64,000 nt of DNA from Burkholderiaceae bacterium (lineage in GTDB: Bacteria; Pseudomonadota; Gammaproteobacteria; Burkholderiales; Burkholderiaceae_C), in contig JAKLLA010000012.1 in assembly GCA_023150375.1 (NCBI GenBank), positions 1-64,000 on the forward strand, written 5' to 3'. Shown here piece after piece: positions 52,042 to 60,680 of the stretch. Made by a program: the position numbers and the translations under genes. The first letter of the stretch is position 1. Every line of letters starts with the position of its first letter. Below the pieces are notes generated by a model that saw only the letters and a list, made by a program, of their open reading frames with translations, was not told where the DNA came from and did not search any database.

Positions 52042-54141
52042 TCAGCGCCCCGCGGCGGGAGCGCGGCGGCGGGTGGCGAGCAGTCCGCCCAGGAGCAGCA
52101 GGCCGGCGAGCAGGCTGGCCGGGTCGAAGCTGCCGCCACCGCCGTCCTCCTTGCCGCTGCCATTGCCCGGGTCGGGCTCGGGCGTGCAGCTGGCGGCCGG
52201 CGCCGCGCCGGTGCGAAGCACCGCGGTGCTGCTGCTGCGCGCGCCGCTGCTGTCGGTCAGGCTGAGCGTGACCAGGGCGTTGCCGTCGGCCAGGGCGCTC
52301 AGGCGGGCGGTGCTGGCCACCACGCTGCCGTCGAAGCGCGCCAGGGCGGGGTCGTTCAGCGCCCACTGCCAGCCGGTGACATGGCGGCCGTCGGCCAGCT
52401 GCGAGGCCGTGCCGCTGAGCAGCGCGCTGCCGCCCAGCGGAATGCGGCTGCTGGCACCCTCGTCGATCAGCACCACGCTGCGCCCGGCGGCAGCCGCCTG
52501 CACGGCCGCCCCGGCATCGAGCATGCCGGCGCCGCAGGTGGCGGTGTTGCAGTAGCACTCGCCGGTGTCGGGCTGGGTGGCCGGGCAGGCGGGCACGCCG
52601 GCTTCTGCGCCGGACGTGGGGAAGGGGCGGGCACTGCGGCGCAGCAGCTCGGCCAGCGCGTCGGGGTCGAGGCCCGGGTGCGCCGCGCGCATCAGCGCCA
52701 GGGTGCCGGCCACCAGCGGGGCGGAGAAGCTGGTGCCCACGGCGAAGTCGTCGCCGCTGCCGGTGTAGGCCGGGCAGGCCGGATGGGTACGGCCGCTGTT
52801 GCTGGTGCTGGTGATGGGGTAGAGGCAGGCGCCGGTCTCGTTGACGCAGTTGCCGGCCGGGGCGCTGAGGGTGACCTCGGCGCCCAGGCTGGAGTAGCCG
52901 CTCTTCGTGCCGATGTGGCGCAGGCCGGCCACCGCCACCACGCCGCGGCAGTTGGCCGGGGCGTTGACCGCGGCACCGTCGTTGCCGGCCGAGACCACCA
53001 CGACGGCACCGCGCGCGCGCGCCTCGTCGATCGCCTCCTGGTAGGCCGGGGTGCAGCTGCCGCCCGAACCCAGGCTCATGCTGATCACCCGGGCCGGATG
53101 CGGGTTGGCCGGCACGCCGGGCACCGCGATGCCGGCGGCCCAGCGCAGGCCGGCGAGGATGTCCGAGTCGTGCCCGATGCACTTGCCCAGCACCCGCACC
53201 GGCTGCACCCGCACATGCCGGCCGATGCCGGCGATGCCCACGCCGTTGTTCGTCGCCGCGGCGATCAGGCCGGCGGTCTGGGTGCCGTGCCAGGAGCTGT
53301 CGCTGGCGCCGCAGTCGAACAGCTCGGAGCTTGCGTCGTCGCTCTCGGCCTGGGTGACCCAGTCGCCGGGGTCGGAGGCGTCGCCGTCGCGGCCGTCGCC
53401 GTCGTTGGAGATGGTGGTGTCGGTGACGAAATCGTGCCCGGGCACGAGCTTGCCGACCAGGTCGGGGTGGTCGAAGCGCACCCCGGTGTCCAGCACCGCG
53501 ACCACCAGATCGGCGCTGCCGCGGCTGTAGCTCCAGGCGGCCTCGGCGCCGATCGCGGAGGCGAAGCCGCTGTCCGGGCTGCGCAGGTACCACTGGCCGG
53601 CGCTCGGCTCGACCGCGGCGCCGCCCGCGTAGGCCGGGTCGCTCGGGGCCGCGTGGGCGCGCTTGCGGCCATCGGGCACGGCGTACTCGACCTCGCTGTC
53701 GGCGGCCAGCCGGGCGGCCAGGGCGGCGCTGCTCAGGCCGCGGGCCTGGATGACCTGCAGCCGCGCCCCCGCCATGGGCCCGTCGCGCAGGGTCAGGCCG
53801 ACCCGCTCGCCCAGGCGGCCGGCCTGGCGCAGCACGCCGCGCTCGGCAGAGCTGCCGGCTGTGCTGTCGGCGGCCAGCACTGCCCGGCTGCCGCTGCGGA
53901 ACTTGACGAGCACGCGGGCCTCCTCGCCCTGCACCTGGGCCGGCAGGCCACGGCGCTGCGGGCCGCGTTCGGCCGCCGCGGCGTCGGCCAGCGGTAGCAG
54001 GGCGGCCAGCACCAGCGCGGCCAGGGCGCCCGCCGGTCGCCGGCCGGCCCGCGGGACCGGGGGCGGCTCGATCGACGGCGCGGCCGGCGAGGCGGCCTGC
54101 AGGGCGGGGCGAGGGTGCGGGGCGGGAGGGCGACGTTCCAT
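52042..54141 (-). CDS. S8 family subtilase with GlyGly-CTERM sorting signal
   Basis: The 699-residue secreted serine protease has a hydrophobic signal segment (AGALAALVLAALLPLADA, about 38-55). A propeptide-like region (ARVLVKFRSG to VEYAVPDG) follows, then a peptidase domain with Asp218 (VAVLDTGVRFDHPD), His285 (SSWHGTQTAG) and Ser471 (GTSFSAPLVAG). A C-terminal Ig-like region precedes the tail: GGGGSFDPASLLAGLLLLGG, then LLATRRR, a GlyGly-CTERM signal. Such tails are processed by rhombosortase; no rhombosortase gene is in the window. The ATG at 54141 has only a weak ribosome-binding site, but the frame downstream is fully consistent. Confidence 0.9.
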   Translation of the reverse strand: MERRPPAPHPRPALQAASPAAPSIEPPPVPRAGRRPAGALAALVLAALLPLADAAAAERGPQRRGLPAQVQGEEARVLVKFRSGSRAVLAADSTAGSSAERGVLRQAGRLGERVGLTLRDGPMAGARLQVIQARGLSSAALAARLAADSEVEYAVPDGRKRAHAAPSDPAYAGGAAVEPSAGQWYLRSPDSGFASAIGAEAAWSYSRGSADLVVAVLDTGVRFDHPDLVGKLVPGHDFVTDTTISNDGDGRDGDASDPGDWVTQAESDDASSELFDCGASDSSWHGTQTAGLIAAATNNGVGIAGIGRHVRVQPVRVLGKCIGHDSDILAGLRWAAGIAVPGVPANPHPARVISMSLGSGGSCTPAYQEAIDEARARGAVVVVSAGNDGAAVNAPANCRGVVAVAGLRHIGTKSGYSSLGAEVTLSAPAGNCVNETGACLYPITSTSNSGRTHPACPAYTGSGDDFAVGTSFSAPLVAGTLALMRAAHPGLDPDALAELLRRSARPFPTSGAEAGVPACPATQPDTGECYCNTATCGAGMLDAGAAVQAAAAGRSVVLIDEGASSRIPLGGSALLSGTASQLADGRHVTGWQWALNDPALARFDGSVVASTARLSALADGNALVTLSLTDSSGARSSSTAVLRTGAAPAASCTPEPDPGNGSGKEDGGGGSFDPASLLAGLLLLGGLLATRRRAPAAGR

Positions 54142-54248
54142 GCCCGCAGTGTAGGCAGCCCGGCGCTGCCGCCAACGGGGCCGCCCGGCAAAGGAGGTGC
54201 CAGGCCGTGACGAAGCGGGCAGGTCTGCCCGCTGGTGCTGCGTGCGGA

Positions 54249-55397
54249 TCAGAGCGGCAGCGGCAGCTGGGTGCTGCCGGCAGCGCCCAGCGGCCGGCCG
54301 GGGCGGGCCGCCGGGGTGCGCCGGGGCAGGCGCGGCAGGGCTGCCGGCGTGTGCACCGTGTCCACGAAGCCGCGCGTGGCCAGGGCCCAGCCGTCGGTGG
54401 CCTGCTCCGGGCTGTGCAGCTGCACGCGCTGGCCCATCAGGCCTTCGGCGGTGGCGCGCTCGAGCAGCGTCTGGGCCTGCCCGGCGTCGAGCTGCAGGGC
54501 GAAGCGCTGCCACAGGCGCAGCACCTCGGCGTCGCGCCAGGCGTCCTCCAGGGCCCAGCGGCGGCGCAGGGGGTCGGTGGGTGCGCCGGCGGCGATCACG
54601 CGCGGCAGCAGGGCCAGGAAGAACTGCTGGAAGTCGCCGCGCAGCGCCGGCGTGGGCAGCAGGGCGAGCAGGCGGGTGAGCCGGGTGCTCCAGCCGCTGC
54701 GGTCCAGCAGCCGGGTGGCCAGCACCTGCAGGCCCTGGATGGGGTTGAGCAGGTGCAGCCGGTTGGGCGGCAGCACGAGCAGCGGCAGGCGCGCCGCGTC
54801 GGTGTGCGCCAGCGGAGTCACGAAGGACAGCAGCACCGCCAGGCGGCGCCAGGCCCCGGCGCTCAGACCGTCGGACTGCGCGGCGCCGCGTGCCTGCAGG
54901 GCGTCGGCCTGGGACCAGGCATCGTCCCAGGCCAGGTCGGCCTTGGCCAGCTCGGCGGCCAGGCTGATCACCGCCAGGTTGCCGGCGGCGTAGCCGGCGT
55001 CCTCGCAGATGCGGGCCACCACACGGTCGCCGGGGGCGCCGTGCGGCGGCAGCTGGCGGCCCACCGCCAGCGCGGCGCGGGTCACCGGGCAGTGGCTGGT
55101 CTGCAGCTGGCCGAGGTAGTTGGGGGTGACGCTGAGCGTCTCGAAGGCGCGCCCGCGCAGCCAGGCCTGCAGGCGCAGCTGCAGCCACAGCCGCACCATC
55201 GGCGTGGCCAGACGGGTGCGGCCGCCGAAGCTGGCGCGCGCGCTCTCGTAGCCCTGCCGGATCGCGCTGGCGGCGCTGAGGTGCTCGGGCGGCGGCGTCA
55301 GGCCATGGCGGCCGTGGTCCCAGCCCAGTTCGAAGCCGCTGCGGGTCAGGTCGCTCTCGAGCAGGTGTTCGACGATCATGGTGAATTCGGCAGACAT
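54249..55397 (-). CDS. Protein of unknown function, divergent from a WYL regulator
   Basis: The 382-residue protein has a strong start (ATG 55397 with GAGGAG 8 bases upstream). It is rich in Leu/Ala/Arg with regular helices; segments include RLWLQLRLQAWLRGRAF, FVTPLAHTDAARLPLLVLP and LLALLPTPALRGDFQQFFLALLPRV. No signal peptide or membrane span is obvious and I recognise no family. It faces the WYL regulator gene across a shared 407-base control region, so that regulator may govern it. Confidence 0.65.
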   Translation of the reverse strand: MSAEFTMIVEHLLESDLTRSGFELGWDHGRHGLTPPPEHLSAASAIRQGYESARASFGGRTRLATPMVRLWLQLRLQAWLRGRAFETLSVTPNYLGQLQTSHCPVTRAALAVGRQLPPHGAPGDRVVARICEDAGYAAGNLAVISLAAELAKADLAWDDAWSQADALQARGAAQSDGLSAGAWRRLAVLLSFVTPLAHTDAARLPLLVLPPNRLHLLNPIQGLQVLATRLLDRSGWSTRLTRLLALLPTPALRGDFQQFFLALLPRVIAAGAPTDPLRRRWALEDAWRDAEVLRLWQRFALQLDAGQAQTLLERATAEGLMGQRVQLHSPEQATDGWALATRGFVDTVHTPAALPRLPRRTPAARPGRPLGAAGSTQLPLPL

Positions 55398-55804
55398 GGG
55401 GTGAACTCCTCGGCGGCGCCGGGCACCGTGCCCGACCTGCGGACCAGTATCCTGCTCGTGTGGCTCACCAGGTGAGCCTGTGTGCCGAGTCGACGGTTCC
55501 AATGTGCGCGCTCGCGCCGGGCCGGCCCAGACCATGCCTGCGGGGGCGGCCGCTGCGGGTTCTGCGGGTGCGGGGGCGGCTTTGCGGGAAGTTCGCGCCC
55601 CACCCGGGCGACGGGGCCGCGCGGCGTGCGGATCGTCACGCTGCGGCGTGGCGAATTTGCCGGTGATGCGCCCGACCCGCGTTCGGGGGATCCTGTGGCG
55701 GGATCAGCGATTGGGCCTGCGGCTACGATGCGCGGGCCATGCCGGGCCGCAGGGCCGGGCGCGGCCGGGCCGAGGCCCGAGGGAGCAGCCGTACAGAGGC
55801 GACG
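55398..55804. promoter_or_regulatory. Divergent intergenic region between an unknown gene and a WYL regulator
   Basis: I see no gene here. A 12-bp direct repeat TGCGGGGGCGGC occurs at 55539-55550 and 55569-55580, 30 bases apart (about three helical turns), and could be a binding site for the WYL protein. No clear -35/-10 is visible. The ribosome-binding site of the minus-strand gene (GAGGAG) lies next to its ATG at 55397. Confidence 0.4.
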
Positions 55805-56797
55805 ATGGACCGCACGGAACGTTTCTACCGCATCGAGATGCTGATCCGCCAGCGCGGCTCGGTGAGCTTTGCCGCGCTGATGGAGGACCTGGAGGTCTCG
55901 CGCGCCACGCTCAAGCGTGATCTGGACTACCTGCGCAGCCGGCTGGACGCGCCGATCGTCTACGACCGGGCCAGCAACGGCTACCGCTTCTCGCCGGCGC
56001 CGGTCGGGCGCGGCGGCAGGAAGGCTGCCAGCCACGAGCTGCCCGGGGTCTGGTTCAGCGAGCGCGAAATCCACGCCCTGCTGACGATGCACCAGCTGAT
56101 CGACGGGCTGGACGGCGGCGGCACGCTCGGGCGCCACCTGCAGCCCCTGCTCGAGAAGCTGCACGGCATGCTGGGCAGCAGCGCGGCCGAGGCGCGCGAG
56201 CTGCTGCGGCGTGTCAGGATCAGCCTGCCGGCGCGCCGCCCGGTGCCGGCGCGCTGGTTCGAGCGCGTGGCCAGCGCCCTGCTGCAGCGGCGCCGTCTCG
56301 AGCTGGTCTATTTCACGCGCAGCAAGGGGGTCGAGTCGCGCCGCCAGGTCTCGCCGCAGCGCCTGCTGCACCATCGCAACACCTGGTACCTGGACGCCTG
56401 GTGCCACGCCAGCGACGGCCTGCGCCGCTTCGCGCTGGATGCGGTGCGCGGCGCCGAGCTGAGCGACGAGCGCGCCCGTGACGTCTCGCTGCGCAGCGTC
56501 GAGGCGGCACTGGACGGCGGCTACGGCGTCTACGGCGGCGGCGAGCTGCGCCACGCGGTGCTGTGCTTCAGCCCGACGGCCGCGCAGTGGGTCGCCAACG
56601 AGCAGTGGCACCCGAAGCAGGCCGTGGAGAAGCTGCCCGACGGCAGCCTGCGCATGACGCTGCCCTACGCCGACGACACCGAGCTGCTGATGGACCTGCT
56701 GCGCCACGGCCCGGACGTGCAGGTCGAGGCGCCCGAGGCCCTGCGCACGAAGCTGCGCGAGCGGCTGCAGGCCACGCTGGCACGCTACGCGAGCTAG
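55805..56797 (+). CDS. WYL domain-containing transcriptional regulator (YafY type)
   Basis: The 330-residue protein starts MDRTERFYRIEMLIRQRGSV with a helix-turn-helix (FAALMEDLEVSRATLKRDLDYL, about 22-43). A WYL domain follows (ELVYFTRSKGVESRRQVSPQRLLHHRNTWYLDAW, about 163-200) and a C-terminal WCX region ends it. WYL regulators respond to nucleic-acid-like or other ligands and often control defence or stress genes. The ATG at 55805 matches the usual family start. The gene is followed after 130 bases by recC, and the unknown divergent gene is the nearest likely target. Confidence 0.88.
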   Translation: MDRTERFYRIEMLIRQRGSVSFAALMEDLEVSRATLKRDLDYLRSRLDAPIVYDRASNGYRFSPAPVGRGGRKAASHELPGVWFSEREIHALLTMHQLIDGLDGGGTLGRHLQPLLEKLHGMLGSSAAEARELLRRVRISLPARRPVPARWFERVASALLQRRRLELVYFTRSKGVESRRQVSPQRLLHHRNTWYLDAWCHASDGLRRFALDAVRGAELSDERARDVSLRSVEAALDGGYGVYGGGELRHAVLCFSPTAAQWVANEQWHPKQAVEKLPDGSLRMTLPYADDTELLMDLLRHGPDVQVEAPEALRTKLRERLQATLARYAS

Positions 56798-56927
56798 TCC
56801 GTCCGCCGTCCGTCGGTTGCGCCCTTGCTCCGCTGGCCGGCCGGGCGCGGACGAGAACTGTCCGCGCCCGGCCGGACAATCGCCGCGCCGCCCCCCGCGC
56901 CCCCCTGCGCCCCCGATATCCTGCACG

Positions 56928-59900
56928 ATGTCCCCCGACTGCCCGACCGACCGCCCGCCCGTTGCGCCACACGCCGCCGCGCTGCCTCCCGGCCTGCTCG
57001 TGCTGCAGGGCAACCGCCTCGAATGGCTGCTCGAGACGCTGGTCGACTGGCTGGCCGCGCATCCGCTGGCGCCGCTGGAGACCGAGACCGTGCTGGTGCA
57101 GAGCAACGGCATCGCCGAGTGGCTGAAGATGGCGCTGGCGCAGCGCGCCGGGGTCTGCGCGGCCACCCGGGTGGAGCTGCCGGCGCGCTTCCTGTGGCGG
57201 CTCTACCGCGGGGTGCTGGGGCGCGCGGGAGCGCCGGCGCGCTCGCCGCTGGACGAGGCGCCGCTGGCCTGGCGCCTGATGCGGCTGCTGCCGCGGCTGG
57301 CGTCGCAGCCGGGCTACGCGCCGCTGGCGCAGTTCCTCGCAGCCGGCCAGGACGGGCCTGCGGGTGACGCCGCGGCCGACCTGCCGCGCCGCCTGCAGCT
57401 GGCGCGCAAGCTGGCCGACCTCTACGACCAGTACCAGGTCTACCGGGCCGACTGGCTGCAGGCCTGGCGGGCCGGCGAGGCCGTGCTGATCGACGCGCGC
57501 GGCCAGCGCAGCGCGCTGCCCGCCGAGCAGCGCTGGCAGGCGCTGCTGTGGCAGGCCCTGTGCGACGAGCTGGACGAGACCCAGGCCGCCGGTGTGCGCA
57601 GCGAGGTCCATGCCCGCGCGGTCGCCGCGCTGGACGCTGCGGCCGAGGGCGGGCCACCGCCGCTGCAGCCGCTGCCGCGCCGCGTGGTGGTCTTCGGCGT
57701 CAGCCACCTGCCGCAGCAGACGCTGCAGGCCCTGGGCGCGCTGGCGCGCCATGCCCAGGTGCTGCTGGCCGTGCCCAACCCCTGCCGCTACCACTGGGCC
57801 GACGTGATCGAGGGCCGCGAGCTGCTCGGCCGTGCCAGGCCGCTGCGCCAGGGCCACCGCGGCGGGGTCGACCTGCTCGCACTGCCGCTGGAGGCCGCCC
57901 ACGCCCGGGCCAACCCGCTGCTGGCCGCCTGGGGCCGGCAGGCGCGCGACTTCCTGCGCCTGCTCGACGCCTTCGACGACACCCAGGCCCACGCCCGGGC
58001 GATGGACCTGCCGCGCGTGGACCTGTTCGACGAGGCCCCCGGCAGCACGCTGCTGGCCCAGTTGCAGGCGCGCATCCGCGACAACCTCAGCGCCGCCGAG
58101 CCGCTGGAGGGCGCGACGCCGCCGCCCGCACAGGACCGCTCCATCGTCTTCCACGTGGCGCACAGCGCGATGCGCGAGGTGGAGATCCTGCACGACGAGC
58201 TGCTGGCGCTGCTGGCCGCGCCGCCGCCACCCGGCGAAGCGGCGCTGGCGCCGCGCGACATCGTGGTCATGGTGCCCGACATCGAGCCCTGGGCGCCGCT
58301 GATCCACGCCGTCTTCGGCCGCCACGCGCCGGGGGATGCGCGGCGCATCCCCTACGAGATCGCCGACCTGCGTGCCCGCTCGCGCGCGCCGCTGCTGCGC
58401 GCGCTGGAGTGGCTGCTGCGCGTGGACGAGCAGCGCTGCACCGCCGGCGAGCTGCGCGACCTGCTGGAGGTGCCGGCGGTGGCGCGCCGCTTCGGCCTGG
58501 ACGCGCAGGCAGACGAGGGCCGCGAGGTGGCCGCACGCTGGCTGGCCGGCGCAGGCGTGCGCTGGGGGCTGGACGGCGCGCAGCGCGACAGCCTGGGCCT
58601 GGGCGCCTGCGGCGAGGCCAACACCTGGCGCTTCGGCCTGCGGCGCATGCTGCTGGGCTACGCGGTGGGGCAGGACGACGCGGACGCCGCCGAGGCAGGG
58701 GCCGGCGACTGGCAGGGCATCGCGCCCTACGACGAGGTGGGCGGACTCGAGGCGGTGGTGGCCGGCTCGCTGGCCGCGCTGGTCGACGCGCTGGCGTCCT
58801 GGTGGGCGACCTCGCGCCAGCCCGCCGCTGCCGCCGACTGGGGACCGCGCTGCCGGGCGCTGCTGCAGGCCTTCTTCCAGCCGGCCGACGAGGACGACCG
58901 ACTGCTGCTGGCCGGGCTGGAGGAGGCGCTGGCACGCTGGCAGGACGACTGCGAGGCCGCCGGCTACGACGAGCCCGTGCCGCTGGCCGTGCTGCGCGAG
59001 GCCTGGCTGGCCGGTGTCGACGAGCCCGGCCTGCGCAGCCGCTTCCTCTGCGGCGGGGTGGTGTTCTGCACCCTGATGCCGATGCGCGCGATCCCCTTCC
59101 CGGTGGTGGCCCTGCTGGGCATGAACGACGGCGACTACCCGCGCCGCACACCGCGCAGCGACTTCGACCTGATCGGCGCACCCGGCCAGCGCCGCCCCGG
59201 CGACCGCGCCCGGCGCGACGACGACCGCCTGCTGATGCTCGAAGCCGTGCTGGCCGCGCGCCGCGTGCTGCACGTCAGCTGGGCCGGGCGCAGCCTGCGC
59301 GACAACAGCGTGCAGCCGCCCTCGGTGCTGGTGGCGCAGCTGCGCGACGCCATCGCCGCCAGCTGGGGCCCGCAGCGCCTGGCCGCCCTGACCACCGAGC
59401 ACCCGCTGCAGCCCTTCAGCCGCCGCTACTTCGAGGCCGGCAGCCCGCTGCGCACCTGGGCGCGCGAGTGGCGGGCCGCGCACGATGGCGCGCCGGCGGC
59501 CGCTCCCGGCCCGACCCCGCTGCCCGGGGGCGCGGTGCGCCTGCCGCTGGACCTGCGCCGGCTGGAGACCTGGCTGCGCCGGCCGGTGGCCGCGCACTGG
59601 CGCGAGCGCCTGGGCGTGGACTTCCCGCCGCTGGAGGCCGCCGCGCAGGACGACGAGCCGCTGGCGCTGGACGCGCTGGACGAGACGGTGCTGCTGCAGG
59701 ATCTGGTGGCCGGCCTGCGGGGTGCGGCGCCGCGGTCTGCCGCCGAGCTCGGCGACCGGCTGGCCCGGCGCGTGCAGCAACTGGCCCGGCGCGGCCTGCT
59801 GCCGCTGGGCGCGCTGGGGCCGCGCTGGCAGCGCCACTTCCAGGCCATCGCCGAGCCCATGCTGCGCCAGTGGGCCCAATGGCAGGTCGAACTGCCGCAG

Positions 59901-60680
59901 GCCGCCAAGCCGCTGCACCTGGTCTGGCCGGACCGGTCGGGCGCTGCCGGGGCGGCACCGCTGCTCGACGACTGGCTCGACGGCCTGCGCAGCAGCGCCG
60001 ATGCCGGCCCCGTCTGGCTGCAGCTGCAGGCACGCCGCCTTGCGCAGCGGCCCCGGGGTGGCCGCAAGGCCGAAGCGGGCCGGCCGTCGGCGCCCGTGCC
60101 GCGCCCCGAGGCCTTCCTGGGCGCCTGGCTGCGCCTGACCGTCGCCGCCGCGATGGGCGTGGCGCTGCCGGGCCGGCTGCTCGGCCGCGACATCGTGGCG
60201 CTGCTGACGCCCCCCCCGGCCGAGGTGGCCCGCCAGCAGCTCGAGCGGCTGCTGGCGGCCTGGCGTCAGAGCCTGCTGGCGCCGCCGCCGGTGGCGCTGC
60301 GGACCGCCCTGGCCTTCCTGGAGGCGCTGGCCGAAGACGCGCTGAAGGCCGGCCGCGCGGCCGAAGCGGTCTACGACGACCTGCAGGGCCGCGGCAGGGC
60401 CGAGGGCCTGGAGCCTGCGCTGGCGCGCTGCTGGCCGGACTGGGAGAGCCTGGCCGCCGAGCCCTGGCCGCCTGCCGCGCTGGACCCCGCCCTGGCCGCG
60501 GAGATGGCCCCGCCCGATCCGGCACTGGCTCCGGCTTTCGGTGCCTGGGCACAATGCCTGTACGCACCGCTGCGAGAGTGGGTGCACACCTGCGTGCAGT
60601 CGCGGTGGCTGGAGGGTGCCGCGCCCGGGGACGACGACGAGGACGCCGCGGGGGATGCTCCCGGGGAGGACGAGGCATGA
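56928..60680 (+). CDS. recC: Exodeoxyribonuclease V gamma subunit RecC
   Basis: The 1250-residue protein starts LLVLQGNRLEWLLETLVDWL, as RecC does, and includes VVFGVSHLPQQTLQALGALA, VMVPDIEPWAPLIHAVFG and VVALLGMNDGDYPRRTPRSDFDLI. RecC recognises Chi and splits the duplex for RecB and RecD in double-strand break repair and plasmid/phage DNA degradation. The ATG at 56928 begins the conserved N-terminus; the open frame upstream is not coding-like. The stop overlaps the recB ATG (ATGA). The length is typical. Confidence 0.94.
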   Translation: MSPDCPTDRPPVAPHAAALPPGLLVLQGNRLEWLLETLVDWLAAHPLAPLETETVLVQSNGIAEWLKMALAQRAGVCAATRVELPARFLWRLYRGVLGRAGAPARSPLDEAPLAWRLMRLLPRLASQPGYAPLAQFLAAGQDGPAGDAAADLPRRLQLARKLADLYDQYQVYRADWLQAWRAGEAVLIDARGQRSALPAEQRWQALLWQALCDELDETQAAGVRSEVHARAVAALDAAAEGGPPPLQPLPRRVVVFGVSHLPQQTLQALGALARHAQVLLAVPNPCRYHWADVIEGRELLGRARPLRQGHRGGVDLLALPLEAAHARANPLLAAWGRQARDFLRLLDAFDDTQAHARAMDLPRVDLFDEAPGSTLLAQLQARIRDNLSAAEPLEGATPPPAQDRSIVFHVAHSAMREVEILHDELLALLAAPPPPGEAALAPRDIVVMVPDIEPWAPLIHAVFGRHAPGDARRIPYEIADLRARSRAPLLRALEWLLRVDEQRCTAGELRDLLEVPAVARRFGLDAQADEGREVAARWLAGAGVRWGLDGAQRDSLGLGACGEANTWRFGLRRMLLGYAVGQDDADAAEAGAGDWQGIAPYDEVGGLEAVVAGSLAALVDALASWWATSRQPAAAADWGPRCRALLQAFFQPADEDDRLLLAGLEEALARWQDDCEAAGYDEPVPLAVLREAWLAGVDEPGLRSRFLCGGVVFCTLMPMRAIPFPVVALLGMNDGDYPRRTPRSDFDLIGAPGQRRPGDRARRDDDRLLMLEAVLAARRVLHVSWAGRSLRDNSVQPPSVLVAQLRDAIAASWGPQRLAALTTEHPLQPFSRRYFEAGSPLRTWAREWRAAHDGAPAAAPGPTPLPGGAVRLPLDLRRLETWLRRPVAAHWRERLGVDFPPLEAAAQDDEPLALDALDETVLLQDLVAGLRGAAPRSAAELGDRLARRVQQLARRGLLPLGALGPRWQRHFQAIAEPMLRQWAQWQVELPQAAKPLHLVWPDRSGAAGAAPLLDDWLDGLRSSADAGPVWLQLQARRLAQRPRGGRKAEAGRPSAPVPRPEAFLGAWLRLTVAAAMGVALPGRLLGRDIVALLTPPPAEVARQQLERLLAAWRQSLLAPPPVALRTALAFLEALAEDALKAGRAAEAVYDDLQGRGRAEGLEPALARCWPDWESLAAEPWPPAALDPALAAEMAPPDPALAPAFGAWAQCLYAPLREWVHTCVQSRWLEGAAPGDDDEDAAGDAPGEDEA

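Noticed and set aside
56568-60587. 1339-residue minus-strand frame
   Set aside because: It lies over recC and has Arg/Gln/Ala-rich noise composition; recC has full family signatures.
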